64,000 bases of DNA from Virgibacillus proomii (GTDB lineage: Bacteria; Bacillota; Bacilli; Bacillales; Amphibacillaceae), in the NCBI RefSeq assembly GCF_018916875.1, contig NZ_JAHLNO010000004.1, positions 186,001 through 250,000 of the forward strand. Direction: 5' to 3'. The position numbers and the translations under genes are program-made. Below, one piece after another: positions 45,624-54,810 of the stretch. Position 1 is the first letter of the stretch; each line of letters begins with the position of its first letter. The notes beneath the pieces are model-generated. The model saw only the letters and a program-made list of their open reading frames with translations. It was not told the DNA's origin and did not search any database.

Positions 45624-46790
45624 TTACAGGAAGAACATCTGATTTTCTATATAATCTGGGTTATAAGATTCTTTTTTCTTCAAAATGTGGTAAATTGCAG
45701 TTAACAGCATTCGTGCTATGGCGATAATGGCACGCTTGTGACCGCGACGCTTTTTAATGCGTAAGTAGCGGTTTCGGATTTCGGGATGCTTTTCGCTTTT
45801 GACTACAGCGGTAGCGCACTGTACCAAAAGAGGTTTGATATATACTCCAGCTCTCGACACCCTAACTGACTTTTTCTCTGCCGGCACTTTCGTTATTCGT
45901 TGGTGTAAGCCCTGCCCAGGAACACAAATGCTTAGCTGTCGGGAACACGTCCATAGAAACTCCGATCTCAGAAACCACGGCAATGGCAGAGAAGATGTTT
46001 TTAAAAGACGGAACAGTTAAGATCAAGTTAATTTCTTCCATATAGGGCTCGGCAAGAGAAAGTATCAGTTCTTCAAGGTCAGCTTTTCGTGCTTGAAGGT
46101 TTTCAACATGCTGATTAATAACCGTTAGCTTACCAGCTTGTTCGGGTGTGATAAAACCTTCGATGGCAAGTTTCAGTTCTGGGATTTTTTTATCCATGGA
46201 ACCGTGAATAAGAGACTTTATTTCAAATTCTGTGTTCGTTGGATCTTCCAGTAGTTTACGGATGATGTTCATAGAACTTTCGCCAAACATATCTGAAACT
46301 ACACTGCCAAGTTGGATGTTTGAAACCGTCAAGCTGTTTTGAAACCGATTCTTTTCACTTGTTCTAAAATTCGTCAACTTAAAACGATAACGCATGAGGT
46401 CACGAAGTTGTCGAATCGCTAATGGAGCATAAAGCTTCCGGATACAAGGTCATGCTTGAATAAATCAGTAATCCATTTGGCATATTTTTATCCGTCTTTT
46501 TGCCACGGATAGCATTAACGTATTTCGGATGTCCAAAGTGATGTTGCAGGAATCCTCTAATATATTAAACACGGGAATCCAGTATTCCCCAGTAGATCCC
46601 ATACAGACATCCTTAAAATTGTTTTCACAAAGCCATTGTGACAGCTCATCCAGCCCTTTGGTGAAGGTTGAAAAGCGATGGCGTTTGTAGGAAGTAACTC
46701 CTTTTTTGTTTGTTGAAGCGATACAAGCAACAACAAAGGTTTTTGTGGACATCAATTCCACAGCATATTGGGTAAAATTTTTAAACCCAT
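45624..46790 (-). pseudogene. IS110-family transposase, multiply frameshifted
   Basis: Fragments in three frames make one DEDD-type IS110 transposase. The N-terminal part has GIDV..KTFVVACIAST and STGEYWIPVFNIL. The middle has MRYRFKLTNFRTSEKNRFQN. The Tnp_20-like C-terminus has VPSFKNIFSAIAVVSEIG, CSWAGLTPTNNESAG and RRGHKRAIIAIARMLLTAIY. The segment carrying the central catalytic Asp pair is damaged near 46400-46500. The element sits between gerM and rph, which are adjacent in Bacillus. Its non-coding flank (46791-47010) is where an IS110 guide (bridge) RNA would be encoded. Confidence 0.8.
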
Positions 46791-47014
46791 AAATGTATTT
46801 CCTTTCTAGAATAAACAGGGATAGAACAGTATTGATTGATTGCCCGGCTATAAACGAGCATGTTTATACAAAGATAAGTCTGCGTGCTTAAAATCACACT
46901 TATTTGTGCTTGAAAAGGCAACCTACACATATAATAATGCGGTCACTCGGTACAGCACCTCACGTGATTTGTAGTTAACTGAGCATCCCTATACATCTAG
47001 AATAATAAAAAAAT

Positions 47015-47057
47015 CGCTCGGCACAAGTACATTTCATGCAGTTTTGTGCCTTGAGCG
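47015..47057 (+). promoter_or_regulatory. Leader hairpin directly before rph
   Basis: CGCTC-GGCACAA pairs with TTGTGCC-TT-GAGCG, a 12-bp stem with a two-base bulge and a 17-base loop. It ends a few bases before the AAAGGA ribosome site of rph. Without a T run it is not a classical terminator. It may regulate rph translation or be the palindrome that attracted the IS110 element. Confidence 0.5.
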
Positions 47058-47081
47058 AGAGCGAAAGGAATGGTTATAATA

Positions 47082-47849
47082 ATGAGAAGTGATCAACGTA
47101 ATGTAAATAGTTTACGACCAATAACAATTATAACTGATTTTCTTCAGCATCCGGAAGGTTCTGTGCTGATTCAGATAGGTAATACAAAGGTGATATGTAA
47201 TGCCAGTATTGAAGATCGGGTTCCTCCGTTTATGCGTGGCCAAGGGAAGGGCTGGATTACTGCGGAATATGCGATGCTACCTCGAGCAACGGAACAAAGA
47301 AATATTAGGGAATCGTCCAAGGGAAAAGTAAGTGGGAGAACAATGGAAATCCAACGGTTAATTGGCAGAGCACTTCGCTCTGTCGTTGATTTGGATAGTA
47401 TTGGTGAACGGACGGTTTGGGTCGATTGTGATGTTATTCAGGCAGATGGAGGAACAAGGACTGCTTCCATAACTGGAGCGTTTGTTGCAGTTGCCTTGGC
47501 TTTGGCAAAGCTGGTAAATGATAAAGTGATACCTAACATGCCAATCACGGATTTCCTTGCTGCCACTTCCGTAGGTGTCATGCCGGATGGTCAGGAAATT
47601 TTGGACTTAAATTATGTGGAAGATTCCCAAGCATATGTTGATATGAATATTGTAATGACTGGCTCCGGTGAATTTGTAGAAATTCAGGGTACAGGAGAAG
47701 AAGCAACTTTTACAGGTAAACAGTTGAATGTTATGTTGCAATTAGCTGAAGAAGGATTACTCACACTGTTTGACAAACAACGTGAAGCATTAGGAAGTGT
47801 TGCCGAACTAATTGATCAACGCATTTCCCAAAAAGGAGAAACAGAATGA
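47082..47849 (+). CDS. rph: Ribonuclease PH
   Basis: A 255-residue phosphorolytic 3'-5' exoribonuclease that trims tRNA 3' ends. [16 protein letters not shown], the [20 protein letters not shown] phosphate/RNA-binding segment, [20 protein letters not shown] and [16 protein letters not shown] are family signatures. The ATG at 47082 gives the usual start; an ATG at 47070 is too close to AAAGGA. The stop overlaps the start of the next gene. Confidence 0.94.
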   Translation: MRSDQRNVNSLRPITIITDFLQHPEGSVLIQIGNTKVICNASIEDRVPPFMRGQGKGWITAEYAMLPRATEQRNIRESSKGKVSGRTMEIQRLIGRALRSVVDLDSIGERTVWVDCDVIQADGGTRTASITGAFVAVALALAKLVNDKVIPNMPITDFLAATSVGVMPDGQEILDLNYVEDSQAYVDMNIVMTGSGEFVEIQGTGEEATFTGKQLNVMLQLAEEGLLTLFDKQREALGSVAELIDQRISQKGETE

Positions 47850-48454
47850 AACGTGTGATTATTGCTACGAAAAATGAAGGAAAAGCAACGGAGTTTAAGG
47901 AGCTTTTTAGAGCTTATCAGATTCAGGCTGTTTCATTAAACGACTTAAAAGAGTTGCCTGATGTGGAAGAAACAGGCTCTACATTTGAAGAAAATGCCAC
48001 CTTAAAAGCAGAAACAATTGCTTCCCTTTTATCTTTACCTGTTATTGCAGATGATTCAGGTTTAGTAATTGATGCTTTAGATGGTAGACCTGGTGTTTAT
48101 TCAGCAAGGTATGCCGGTGAAGAAAAAAATGATCAGGCCAATATAAACAAGGTTTTGTCAGAACTAAAAAATATTCCTGAAAATAAGAGAACAGCAAAGT
48201 TTGTTTGTGTGCTAGCTTTTGCAAAGCCTGGTATGGAAACAATGTTGTACAAAGGATATTGTCACGGTAGAATTGCCAACTCGCCAATAGGAACAAACGG
48301 TTTCGGTTATGATCCAATTTTTATACCAGATGCCAGACAGTTAACGATGGCTCAGTTGACCCAAGAGCAGAAGAATGCCATTAGCCACCGTCATCATGCA
48401 CTTAAACAACTAGAAGCAAGTCTTAAAGAACAGGATATAATTTTTGAAAGATAG
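47846..48454 (+). CDS. ysnA: XTP/dITP diphosphatase (RdgB/HAM1 family)
   Basis: A 202-residue house-cleaning pyrophosphatase that hydrolyses non-canonical purine triphosphates. The N-terminal [18 protein letters not shown], the [13 protein letters not shown] and [20 protein letters not shown] motifs, and [12 protein letters not shown] are all present. It overlaps rph by four bases and is followed by the phosphodiesterase gene after 11 bp. Confidence 0.94.
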   Translation: MKRVIIATKNEGKATEFKELFRAYQIQAVSLNDLKELPDVEETGSTFEENATLKAETIASLLSLPVIADDSGLVIDALDGRPGVYSARYAGEEKNDQANINKVLSELKNIPENKRTAKFVCVLAFAKPGMETMLYKGYCHGRIANSPIGTNGFGYDPIFIPDARQLTMAQLTQEQKNAISHRHHALKQLEASLKEQDIIFER

Positions 48455-48465
48455 GATGAAGGTCA

Positions 48466-48975
48466 ATGCCAAAAGTACTTATATTGAGTGATAGTCATGG
48501 ATTAAAAAAAGAACTTGAGATTATTAAGGATCGACATCAAGTGGATTATATGATTCATTGCGGCGATTCAGAATTGGGACTTGATGATAAGGAAATGTCT
48601 GGCTTTTATTCCGTTAAGGGTAATTGCGATGTAGATACGCGCTATCCTGAGGAGCAAACTTTGACAGTTGATGGACTTGGTTTCTTAATAGTCCACGGCC
48701 ATTTGCACTCCATTAAAAGTAATTTATTGCAGGTTGCTTATCGAGCGGAGGAGTTAGGGGCACAAATCATTTGCTTTGGTCATACACATGTCGCTTTTAG
48801 AGAGCAACATGGTAAACAATTGTTTATTAACCCCGGCAGTATCCGACTACCACGTGGAAGAAAAGAAAAAACATATGTTATTTTAGAATGGGATGTAAAA
48901 GAAAATATACACGTTCATTTTTACACGACTGACGGCGACCGCTTAAAAGAAATGAATTATACAGCCTCATTGTAA
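48466..48975 (+). CDS. ysnB: YfcE/MJ0936-family metallophosphoesterase (YsnB)
   Basis: A 169-residue calcineurin-like phosphodiesterase. Metal ligands appear in LILSDSHG, IHCGDSE, VKGNCD, IVHGHLHS and FGHTHVAF, with NPGSIRLPRG at the end. Its substrate in the cell is unknown. It is the last gene of the rph operon. GGATGAAGGTCA precedes the ATG. Confidence 0.92.
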   Translation: MPKVLILSDSHGLKKELEIIKDRHQVDYMIHCGDSELGLDDKEMSGFYSVKGNCDVDTRYPEEQTLTVDGLGFLIVHGHLHSIKSNLLQVAYRAEELGAQIICFGHTHVAFREQHGKQLFINPGSIRLPRGRKEKTYVILEWDVKENIHVHFYTTDGDRLKEMNYTASL

Positions 48976-49019
48976 TTATTTAAGTATATACAAAAAGCTC
49001 ACTTATCTTTAGTGATATG

Positions 49020-49077
49020 CTCCCCTTAGCTGGACAGATTAAAAAATAAAATCTGTTGACTTGAAGGGGAGTTTTTT
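49020..49077 (+). terminator. Terminator of the rph operon (IS-end-like)
   Basis: CTCCCCTT plus CAGATT pairs with AATCTG plus AAGGGGAG, followed by six Ts. The preceding TGATATGCTCCCCTTAGC resembles the terminal repeats of some IS3-family elements, so the terminator may derive from a miniature element. Either reading gives a strong intrinsic terminator. Confidence 0.7.
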
Positions 49078-49221
49078 GTGTAAATAAACGGTTTTCCAAA
49101 GAGGGAAAAGAGGAAATATTGTGATATTTAATTAGGAGGGAGTAATTACAAGGGCTTATTTTCGCCGAATGGTAGGAAGAAAGAAAATAAAGGATGGTCA
49201 TTAAAATTAATCAGCCATCCT

Positions 49222-49383
49222 TTACGTAACGTCAATTTGAATTTGCGGATCGTTCATCGCATTAGAAATGGTTTGCTGCCAGCGTTGAAATGTTTCGTTT
49301 CGAACACCATAAATAATCGCACCAGCTGCACTCATAGCAAGCAATAAAGTCATCATATTTCTACGATTATTTATTGAAATCAC
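49222..49383 (-). CDS. Small DUF3918-like membrane protein
   Basis: About 53 residues from GTG at 49383; the ATG pair at 49356/49353 is also possible. NNRRNMMTLLLAMSAAGAIIYGV gives one membrane helix after a basic tip, followed by an amphipathic QRWQQTISNAM end. This resembles the short YrzQ/DUF3918 proteins of Bacillus, whose function is unknown. Start choice is uncertain because AAGGTGG lies very close to the GTG. Confidence 0.55.
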   Translation of the reverse strand: MISINNRRNMMTLLLAMSAAGAIIYGVRNETFQRWQQTISNAMNDPQIQIDVT

Positions 49384-49546
49384 CACCTTGTTTTTAAAAT
49401 TTTTCCTAGAATATGTTGTAGTTGTAACAGTATTATTAATATATTCGCTAATAATATGCTGGAATGATTTTCCACGCATTTAGATTGTGAGTATTCTTAG
49501 AAAAATTGGTTAAGCTAATTATGATCAATTTGAAAGGAGAATTAGC

Positions 49547-49702
49547 TTGAAGGATAGAAAATTTTTTCTTGGTTTTTTATCGATCGTTATGTCGTTAGCT
49601 TTCTTATTTGGATGTGACGGAGTCGATGAAGATGAACCAGATCCAACAGAAGAACCGTCTGAACAGCAGCAGGAGAATAATAACGATGAAAATAATAGAT
49701 AA
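49547..49702 (+). CDS. Small acidic lipoprotein
   Basis: A 51-residue product from TTG with AAAGGAG seven bases before it. The signal peptide KFFLGFLSIVMSLAFLFGC ends in a lipobox Cys at residue 23. The mature part is a 28-residue acidic, Gln/Asn-rich tail (DEDEPDPTEEPSEQQQ). I do not recognise the family. A long terminator follows the stop. Confidence 0.75.
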   Translation: MKDRKFFLGFLSIVMSLAFLFGCDGVDEDEPDPTEEPSEQQQENNNDENNR

Positions 49703-49705
49703 GAA

Positions 49706-49745
49706 TCCTATTCCCAAAAGTTTAAAAAGACTTTTGGGAATAGGA
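49706..49745 (+). terminator. Perfect 16-bp terminator
   Basis: TCCTATTCCCAAAAGT pairs exactly with ACTTTTGGGAATAGGA around an eight-base loop. It starts four bases after the lipoprotein stop. Confidence 0.85.
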
Positions 49746-49889
49746 TTAAAACACGAAATTTCAATTTAATGACACCAATTATGAGTAAATAAATTTGGAC
49801 TTTTCGTTAGTCTTAAAAAGCTGATTATGGGATAGATTAATAGTAAGACCTATACATCCTGCTGAAAGGAAAGACCTTTAGTAAAAGTA

Positions 49890-50285
49890 AAATAAATAGC
49901 AATATCATTATTAACTCCTCATCAAAAGTTAACATTTATAAAGGTTATCTAAAAGGTAATGGAAAACATGCCGCATCCAAATTTAAGGATGGAGCAAAAC
50001 TATTATCCTATCATACAGCGAGAAAAGAACATTCATATGTAGGAGTGCTTAAAGATGAATATATCATGGTGGATGTTGATGATATAGAAGAGACTGAAAT
50101 ACTTCTCGACATAGTCGAAGACAAAGATATTCAATGCTCAGTCTTAGAAACAACCACGGAATGCACTTTTATTTTCGTGGCTATGATCTAACTGCTAATA
50201 AAATAAAATGATACTCCAATATTGGTATTTATTGTGATTACAAACTTGGTATTAAAAATACAGTGGATCCCATTTACGACTAGTA
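49890..50285 (+). pseudogene. Phage DNA primase/helicase N-terminal fragment
   Basis: The translation shows FKDGAKLLSYHTARKEHSYV, GVLKDEYIMVDVDDIEETEI and, after frame changes, YDLTANKIK and GIYCDYKLGIKNTVDPI. These are typical of the N-terminal domain of phage primase-helicases, around the catalytic VDVDD motif. The frame breaks near 50190, and the rest is replaced by an IS4 transposase remnant. Confidence 0.55.
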
Positions 50286-50910
50286 TTCATGGATAAGGGT
50301 ACCGTTTATCCAGAAAAGGCAGTGATTACGCCCACGAAAGAACATGACAGGAACCAACTGGAGGTTCTTGTGGATGATAAAGAAGCCGTGTATGTGTTTG
50401 ATCGCGGCTATGTAGACGATGAACGTTTTGATCGAATGACAGATGATGGCTATTTCTTCGTTTCAAGACTAAAGAAGAATCCCGTCATTCGTGAAGTTTA
50501 TTCTTTTTCACTTCCTGATGATAATACGGTTCTATCCGACAAAACGGTCTACATCGGAACGACAAAAAAACGCACAGAAAACGTCTTTCGTCTCCTTGAA
50601 GTCATGGATACAAAGGGAAATCTGTACGTTTAATCACGAATCGCTGATTCAAGTGCCGAAGAAATCAGTGGCATTTACCGATCTCGCCGGGCAATTGAAC
50701 TATTTTTCAAATGGCTGAAGCAACATGTAGAAATAAAGCACTTTTATGGAATGAGCGAAACTGCTGTACAGAATCAAGTGTTTTTAGCGCTCATTACCTA
50801 CTGCTTGCATATTCTCGTCCAACTTGAGATAAGAAGTAAAAAATCTCTACTGCGAATTGCTCGCCGGTTAAAGAGAGCGTTCTGGAAACCATCCTACGTC
50901 TGAACTAGAA
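50286..50910 (+). pseudogene. IS4-family transposase C-terminal remnant
   Basis: Reading starts inside the gene. VYVFDRGYVDDERFDRM contains the second catalytic Asp of the DDE triad. After a frame change near 50630, GIYRSRRAIELFFKWLKQH contains the YREK-like region with the catalytic Glu (Y..R..IE.FFK). The end QNQVFLALITYCLHILVQL and LLRIARRL is typical of IS4/IS5377-type proteins. The N-terminal third is missing. Confidence 0.75.
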
Positions 50911-51655
50911 AGTTTGAAGGAAGATCCAGTCCGTAAATCAGCTGTTGCCGTTGTCGCCTTGGGTTAATTGTATATTTTTATCAAATGGACAGTGCCAACT
51001 TTCTTCAGGTTTTGACTTTTTGGCTCAAAATCATAGAAGGTCGTTAACTGAATATTCTTGTTTTTTTATGTAATGCTAGTGACTAAAAATATTAAAAACA
51101 AAAATAAGCGTGGTACCTTCTCCATTTTATGGTGGTTACCATACTTATTTTTTTACTTACTGGGTTTTGTCCCAACCTCATACGTAAAAAAGAGGAATGA
51201 TTAAGGTGAAGGTTCAAAAATAATATGTCTTAGTAAAATTTATATACTTTGTTTAAATTTACTTGTAAAGGGTAACTCTCCTTGCGCTGTCTAGCTTTAG
51301 TTCAGTTTAATCGTTAATCTAGGGCTATTTATCATTCCCCTTTTTCTCACGTCTATGGAGAACGTTATTAAGTTTTATACAGAAACTAATTACCTTTTGG
51401 TTATTCTGTCGTAAAAATATAGAAGAAAATATAGTCCTTATCATGATCATGGTTAAAGGGATTTATTTAGTTGTTAAATTTAACATAACAAGGCGTATAC
51501 AATAGAAGTAGTATTTATAGACGGTAACTATACATTTTGAATTATCGCTATTTCCGAGTGTGAAGCGAGTAAGCGTAAGGTGTCCATTGCCTTCTTCAAA
51601 TTAACTCGTCTTTGAAGGAAAATAGTGGGATGTTACACTGCTCCACAAACATTAA
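50911..51655. other. Intergenic stretch with one terminator
   Basis: A hairpin at 51103-51154 (AATAAG and GTGGTA arms pairing with TACCAT and CTTATT, then a run of Ts) is a likely intrinsic terminator for a lost gene. No coding sequence is supported in the rest. Confidence 0.5.
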
Positions 51656-51958
51656 CTAATCATGGCGTTTTTTACGTTTTTTACGTTTTTCTTCATCAAT
51701 ATCAATATCAACACGTTCTCTTTCATCAATATCAACATCAACGGAAGAATTACCACTTCTAATGACTTTAGCAATATTCAAATTACGGTTTTTATTTTTT
51801 AGATTATTATCATTATCATTGTCATTATCATTATCTACTCGGATGTCGCTATCAAAATCTACGTCCGCTCTTGCATCAGCGTCAGCATTAGCGTCTGAAA
51901 AACTGAACTCTTCTTCTCTACGCTTGTTTCTTTTTTTCTTATTTGCTTTCCTCCACAT
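51656..51958 (-). CDS. Asp/Asn-repeat protein with basic ends
   Basis: A 100-residue low-complexity protein. The N-terminal tip is Lys/Arg-rich (KANKKKRNKRREEE). The centre alternates Asp with Ala, Val, Ile or Asn (DANADADARADVDFDSD, then DNDNDNDNDN). A second Asp-rich segment (VDVDIDERERVDIDIDEE) precedes a C-terminal KRKKRKKRHD. There are no Cys residues and no signal peptide. AAGGAGGTAAATCTAT precedes the ATG. I do not recognise the family. Such charge-block proteins occur among spore-coat or metal-binding proteins, but the role is unknown. Confidence 0.65.
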   Translation of the reverse strand: MWRKANKKKRNKRREEEFSFSDANADADARADVDFDSDIRVDNDNDNDNDNNLKNKNRNLNIAKVIRSGNSSVDVDIDERERVDIDIDEEKRKKRKKRHD

Positions 51959-52165
51959 ATAGATTTACCTCCTTCATTATTTTCGTTCTAATTTATCTTA
52001 TTCGTTATTTACTTTTTGGAGTTGGCTTTTATCTTGAGTAAATAGTCTCTTTTAATTACATAATACAAATTAAAAAAGAGTTAATTTCCATAAACAATTC
52101 AATAAATTTTGCACTTTTAGTATAATGCAACTAACAGGGGAATTAAGTTTCAACTAAGATGGGAG

Positions 52166-53078
52166 ATGTCAGTCAAGGCGCTTTATGTAGGGGAATGTCA
52201 TAGCCTTATCGACAAAACATTAGCGCAGGCTAAACAGATACATACACAAATCAAAAACGTCCAGAAAAGCATAGAAGGCATTATAGCCTTAGAGGAAGCT
52301 TTTAAAGGGAAAACAGCTAAATTCTATTCGAACATTTTACAAAGAGGCACACAAGCCATTTCTGTTGTTTCTAGAGGGGTTCATCGCCAATTACTCGGAT
52401 ACGTTACGTGAAATAAAACAGTCCGTTGATGAACTGGAACCGGACAGGAATGGAGTTATTTCGAGAGGACTTTCTTGCGGGTGGTGTTCAGCGAGGACTT
52501 AAACGGGCAGAACATGCAATGATGCTAACCGATGAAGCAAATGCCGTCCTCCGATCAGTCAGAGATATTATTAACATTCGGAATATAGATGACGGAGAGT
52601 TCCTGGATAAAGTACAACATGCAAAGAAAATGACTCATCAAACGATTGAAAAGCTTCGGCACAATACAGCTAAGCTAGAGCCTGTGGAGCAAGATCTTCA
52701 TACAATGAAAGGCTATGTAAGTCAAATTAGAGAACTAGGAAACAGTGGTCAGATAAATATTGCAACGTGCCAGGCAAGAAAGATAGCTGATCAAAAGATT
52801 CATCAGAAACTGATGCAAGGTCTCGTGAAAAAGGCTGGAAAGAATGCCATAGATTTAGAAGTAATCATGGGGGAGCTTGAAAACGGTGATTTTCAAAGTT
52901 TATTCCACTAGCAGCGATTCCCATTAATTATTTGCAGAAACATTTTGGGCTGAAAACAATGAATTACAGCTATCGTGCTATGCATGCCGTTTTAGCAGCA
53001 ACAGGAGATAGTTTAACTGTAGATGAATTTGCCACGCTTAAGCATCAGATTGTTTCAAAAGTAAAGTTTTCGGATTAA
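52166..53078 (+). pseudogene. LXG-domain toxin gene, degraded
   Basis: The first frame starts MSVKALYVGECHSLIDKTLA, typical of the LXG domain of type VII secretion-dependent polymorphic toxins, and runs to about 52330. Other frames then give FIANYSDTLREIKQSVDELE and, at 52426-52911, GVQRGLKRAEHAMMLTDEAN with LRSVRDIINIRNIDDGEFLD. A last frame ends FGLKTMNYSYRAMHAVLAAT up to 53078. At least three frameshifts are present. The toxin C-terminus is not recognisable and no immunity gene is seen. Confidence 0.6.
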
Positions 53079-53241
53079 AGGGAGTAAGACAAGGAATTTA
53101 TTACGTGAGTAATCATCAAGCTAGATGTATTTGTTTGTCTAACTATATAATAAGGAATTGCTTTGCTTTTTTAAATCATGAGCAAATCGGTATCCTATTG
53201 ATATCTTTTTAGAATTTACGTACCCCACTTAACAAAATAAA

Positions 53242-53272
53242 AACCCTTGTAAACACAGTGTTTACAAGGGTT
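53242..53272 (-). terminator. Terminator of the tRNA-Arg locus
   Basis: AACCCTTGTAAACAC pairs with GTGTTTACAAGGGTT and is followed on the minus strand by TTTTATTTTG. It lies just downstream of the tRNA 3' fragment, as expected of the original chromosomal locus. Confidence 0.8.
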
Positions 53273-53280
53273 CCTCAATA

Positions 53281-53325
53281 CGTCCCAGGAGAGATTCGAA
53301 CTCCCGACCCACAGCTTAGAAGGCG
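53281..53325 (-). other. Attachment site: 3' half of tRNA-Arg(UCU)
   Basis: On the minus strand this reads as the 3' half of a tRNA: anticodon loop CTTCTAA with anticodon TCT, a T arm GGGAG-TTCGAAT-CTCTC, and the acceptor strand TGGGACG. The matching 5' acceptor strand CGTCCCA is absent at the expected distance, and the bases beyond the anticodon loop do not complete the stem. The sequence therefore switches here. This is the usual footprint of an element integrated in the 3' end of a tRNA gene, with the intact tRNA expected at the far end. Confidence 0.8.
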
Positions 53326-53484
53326 TTCTGTTATAAATACGCACACTTATACGCACACTCAAACGTTATTCTGACGGGTGTAGTAACGATATATAAAGTC
53401 TCACAGCTAACTAATACGGCTTACATACTCCGAATATTTAGTCTTACAGCGCAATTATAACAGTTTATCTAAATTTTGTCATTA

Positions 53485-53700
53485 TTATTCTTCGTCAACC
53501 AATACTAAGATTTCATCTACTGACTTTAAATTTAATTCATTAACTATTTTTGTTAAAACTTCAATTGGAATTTGTTTACTTTTATTATGGTAGAGATCAT
53601 GTATTGTTGCTCTCCTAACTCCAATGGCATCCGCAAGTTGTGCTTGAGTATAACCTTTTTCTTTTAATACCTCATCTAATCTTATTTTTATCTTCTTCAT
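53485..53700 (-). CDS. XRE-family repressor of the integrated element
   Basis: A 71-residue helix-turn-helix protein of Cro/CI type. GYTQAQLADAIGVRRATIHD with LYHNKSKQIPIEVLTKI forms the DNA-binding domain, followed by a short acidic tail. It is divergent from the element's plus-strand genes, with three operators between them, so it is probably the master repressor. AAGGAGAGAAC precedes the ATG. Confidence 0.85.
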   Translation of the reverse strand: MKKIKIRLDEVLKEKGYTQAQLADAIGVRRATIHDLYHNKSKQIPIEVLTKIVNELNLKSVDEILVLVDEE

Positions 53701-53747
53701 ATAAGTTCTCTCCTTATTTGTTTTTCTTAGTACAAGTATAAATTTAA

Positions 53748-53825
53748 TTACGAAAATAGTAAATTCATTATTGACAATTACGAAAATCGTAATTATAATA
53801 GATGTATAAATTACGAAAAACGTAA
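53748..53825 (+). promoter_or_regulatory. Consensus promoter with three repeat operators
   Basis: Three 15-bp sites (TTACGAAAATAGTAA at 53748, TTACGAAAATCGTAA at 53778, TTACGAAAAACGTAA at 53811) form inverted repeats TTACG..CGTAA, spaced 30 and 33 bp. The promoter TTGACA (53771-53776) and TATAAT (53794-53799) with a 17-bp spacer is fully consensus sigma-A, and the second operator lies in its spacer. Binding by the divergent XRE protein would shut off the plus-strand operon. Confidence 0.85.
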
Positions 53826-53843
53826 TCAGAGGAGCGAATCAAA

Positions 53844-54296
53844 ATGAAAACAATTAATGACAACAACGGAACTGTAACAATCACTGCAAACTACGGAGAA
53901 GTAGCCGTTTTGCAACTTGCGCTTAGCAAGTTAATTGCGTACTCAGATGAAAAAGAAGTGGAAACGCTAGCGACTCGACTGCTTCACGAAGTTAGTAATC
54001 CGGAAGTAAATAACTCGGAGGGCAAGTGTGCGCACTGCAACAACGGAATTCTAGACGTTAACAACGCATGGCACGGGATTGGCGAAGCTGAATCGGAAAA
54101 GTACGTCGTTTGTTCACTCGCCTGCCTAGCGAAACATACTAAAAGGCGACAAGCTATCCGAGACTACCTATACCAATACGTACACCCGGCGCAGTTACCG
54201 GAATGGGTCGAGGAAATACTTTTAGATTATAATTACTCGCCGGAACAACTAGACGAAATCAAAAAAGAACTACGAGAGGTTGGATATACATGTTAA
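53844..54296 (+). CDS. Zinc-finger-like early protein of the element
   Basis: A 150-residue protein. Residues 1-55 are amphipathic. Then CAHCNNGILD and, about 27 residues on, CSLAC give a putative C2C2 zinc site. The C-terminal part is helical and acidic. It is the first gene behind the operator-controlled promoter (AGAGGAGCGAATCAAA before the ATG). I do not recognise a family. An early regulatory or anti-host role is plausible. Confidence 0.65.
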   Translation: MKTINDNNGTVTITANYGEVAVLQLALSKLIAYSDEKEVETLATRLLHEVSNPEVNNSEGKCAHCNNGILDVNNAWHGIGEAESEKYVVCSLACLAKHTKRRQAIRDYLYQYVHPAQLPEWVEEILLDYNYSPEQLDEIKKELREVGYTC

Positions 54297-54586
54297 ATTA
54301 CTATAACGAAATAAACAAGCTACGCCAAAAGATAAACGAAGATTTTGAGTTTTACCGCAAGAAAAACAGCTTGATTGATCGGAGGCTTAATGAACTAGGC
54401 AAGCGAGGGGATATCCGAAGGACAGCCGACGAAATGCAAGAACTGTTAAAGCAACGTCAGAAAGTAAAAGACGCTTCACTACAATTAATGCCGATATGGG
54501 ATTTGTTTAGGCACGGTTGGGACGAAGCAGAAGAACGCTTTCAAAGAGCATTAAGTTATTCAAAAAATTCGAAAGGGGAGAATTAA
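54290..54586 (+). CDS. Small helical phage-type protein
   Basis: A 98-residue, mostly helical and charged protein (EINKLRQKINEDFEFYRKK; RTADEMQELLKQRQKVKDAS) likely to form a coiled coil. Its start overlaps the preceding stop by seven bases, indicating coupled translation. No family recognised. Confidence 0.6.
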   Translation: MLNYYNEINKLRQKINEDFEFYRKKNSLIDRRLNELGKRGDIRRTADEMQELLKQRQKVKDASLQLMPIWDLFRHGWDEAEERFQRALSYSKNSKGEN

Positions 54587-54588
54587 AA

Positions 54589-54810
54589 ATGAAAAAAGAA
54601 ACGGCACAAGTAGTAGTTAAAAAGACGGTTGTAGGCTGGTTCAACGTGTATTTATTCGACGGGGAAAAACAAGTCGGCTGGGGGAACGTATCTCCGCAGC
54701 GGTTCGTAGAGTTGTTTCCGGGCAAGTCGCTCGACTTTAGGTTAATGGCGGAGGAGGTTACGCAAGGACAAGTCGATAGGATTTTCGGGGCGGGTGTTTT
54801 AGTGGCGTGA
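54589..54810 (+). CDS. Small hypothetical protein of the element
   Basis: A 73-residue protein, beta-rich in its middle (VVGWFNVYLFDGEKQVGWGN), without Cys or membrane helix. GAAAGGGGAGAATTAAAA directly precedes the ATG at 54589, which is preferred over an upstream in-frame ATG. Function unknown. Confidence 0.6.
   Translation: MKKETAQVVVKKTVVGWFNVYLFDGEKQVGWGNVSPQRFVELFPGKSLDFRLMAEEVTQGQVDRIFGAGVLVA

Noticed and set aside
53281-53360. Complete tRNA-Arg gene
   Set aside because: The 5' half and the matching acceptor strand are missing, so only the 3' half is present.
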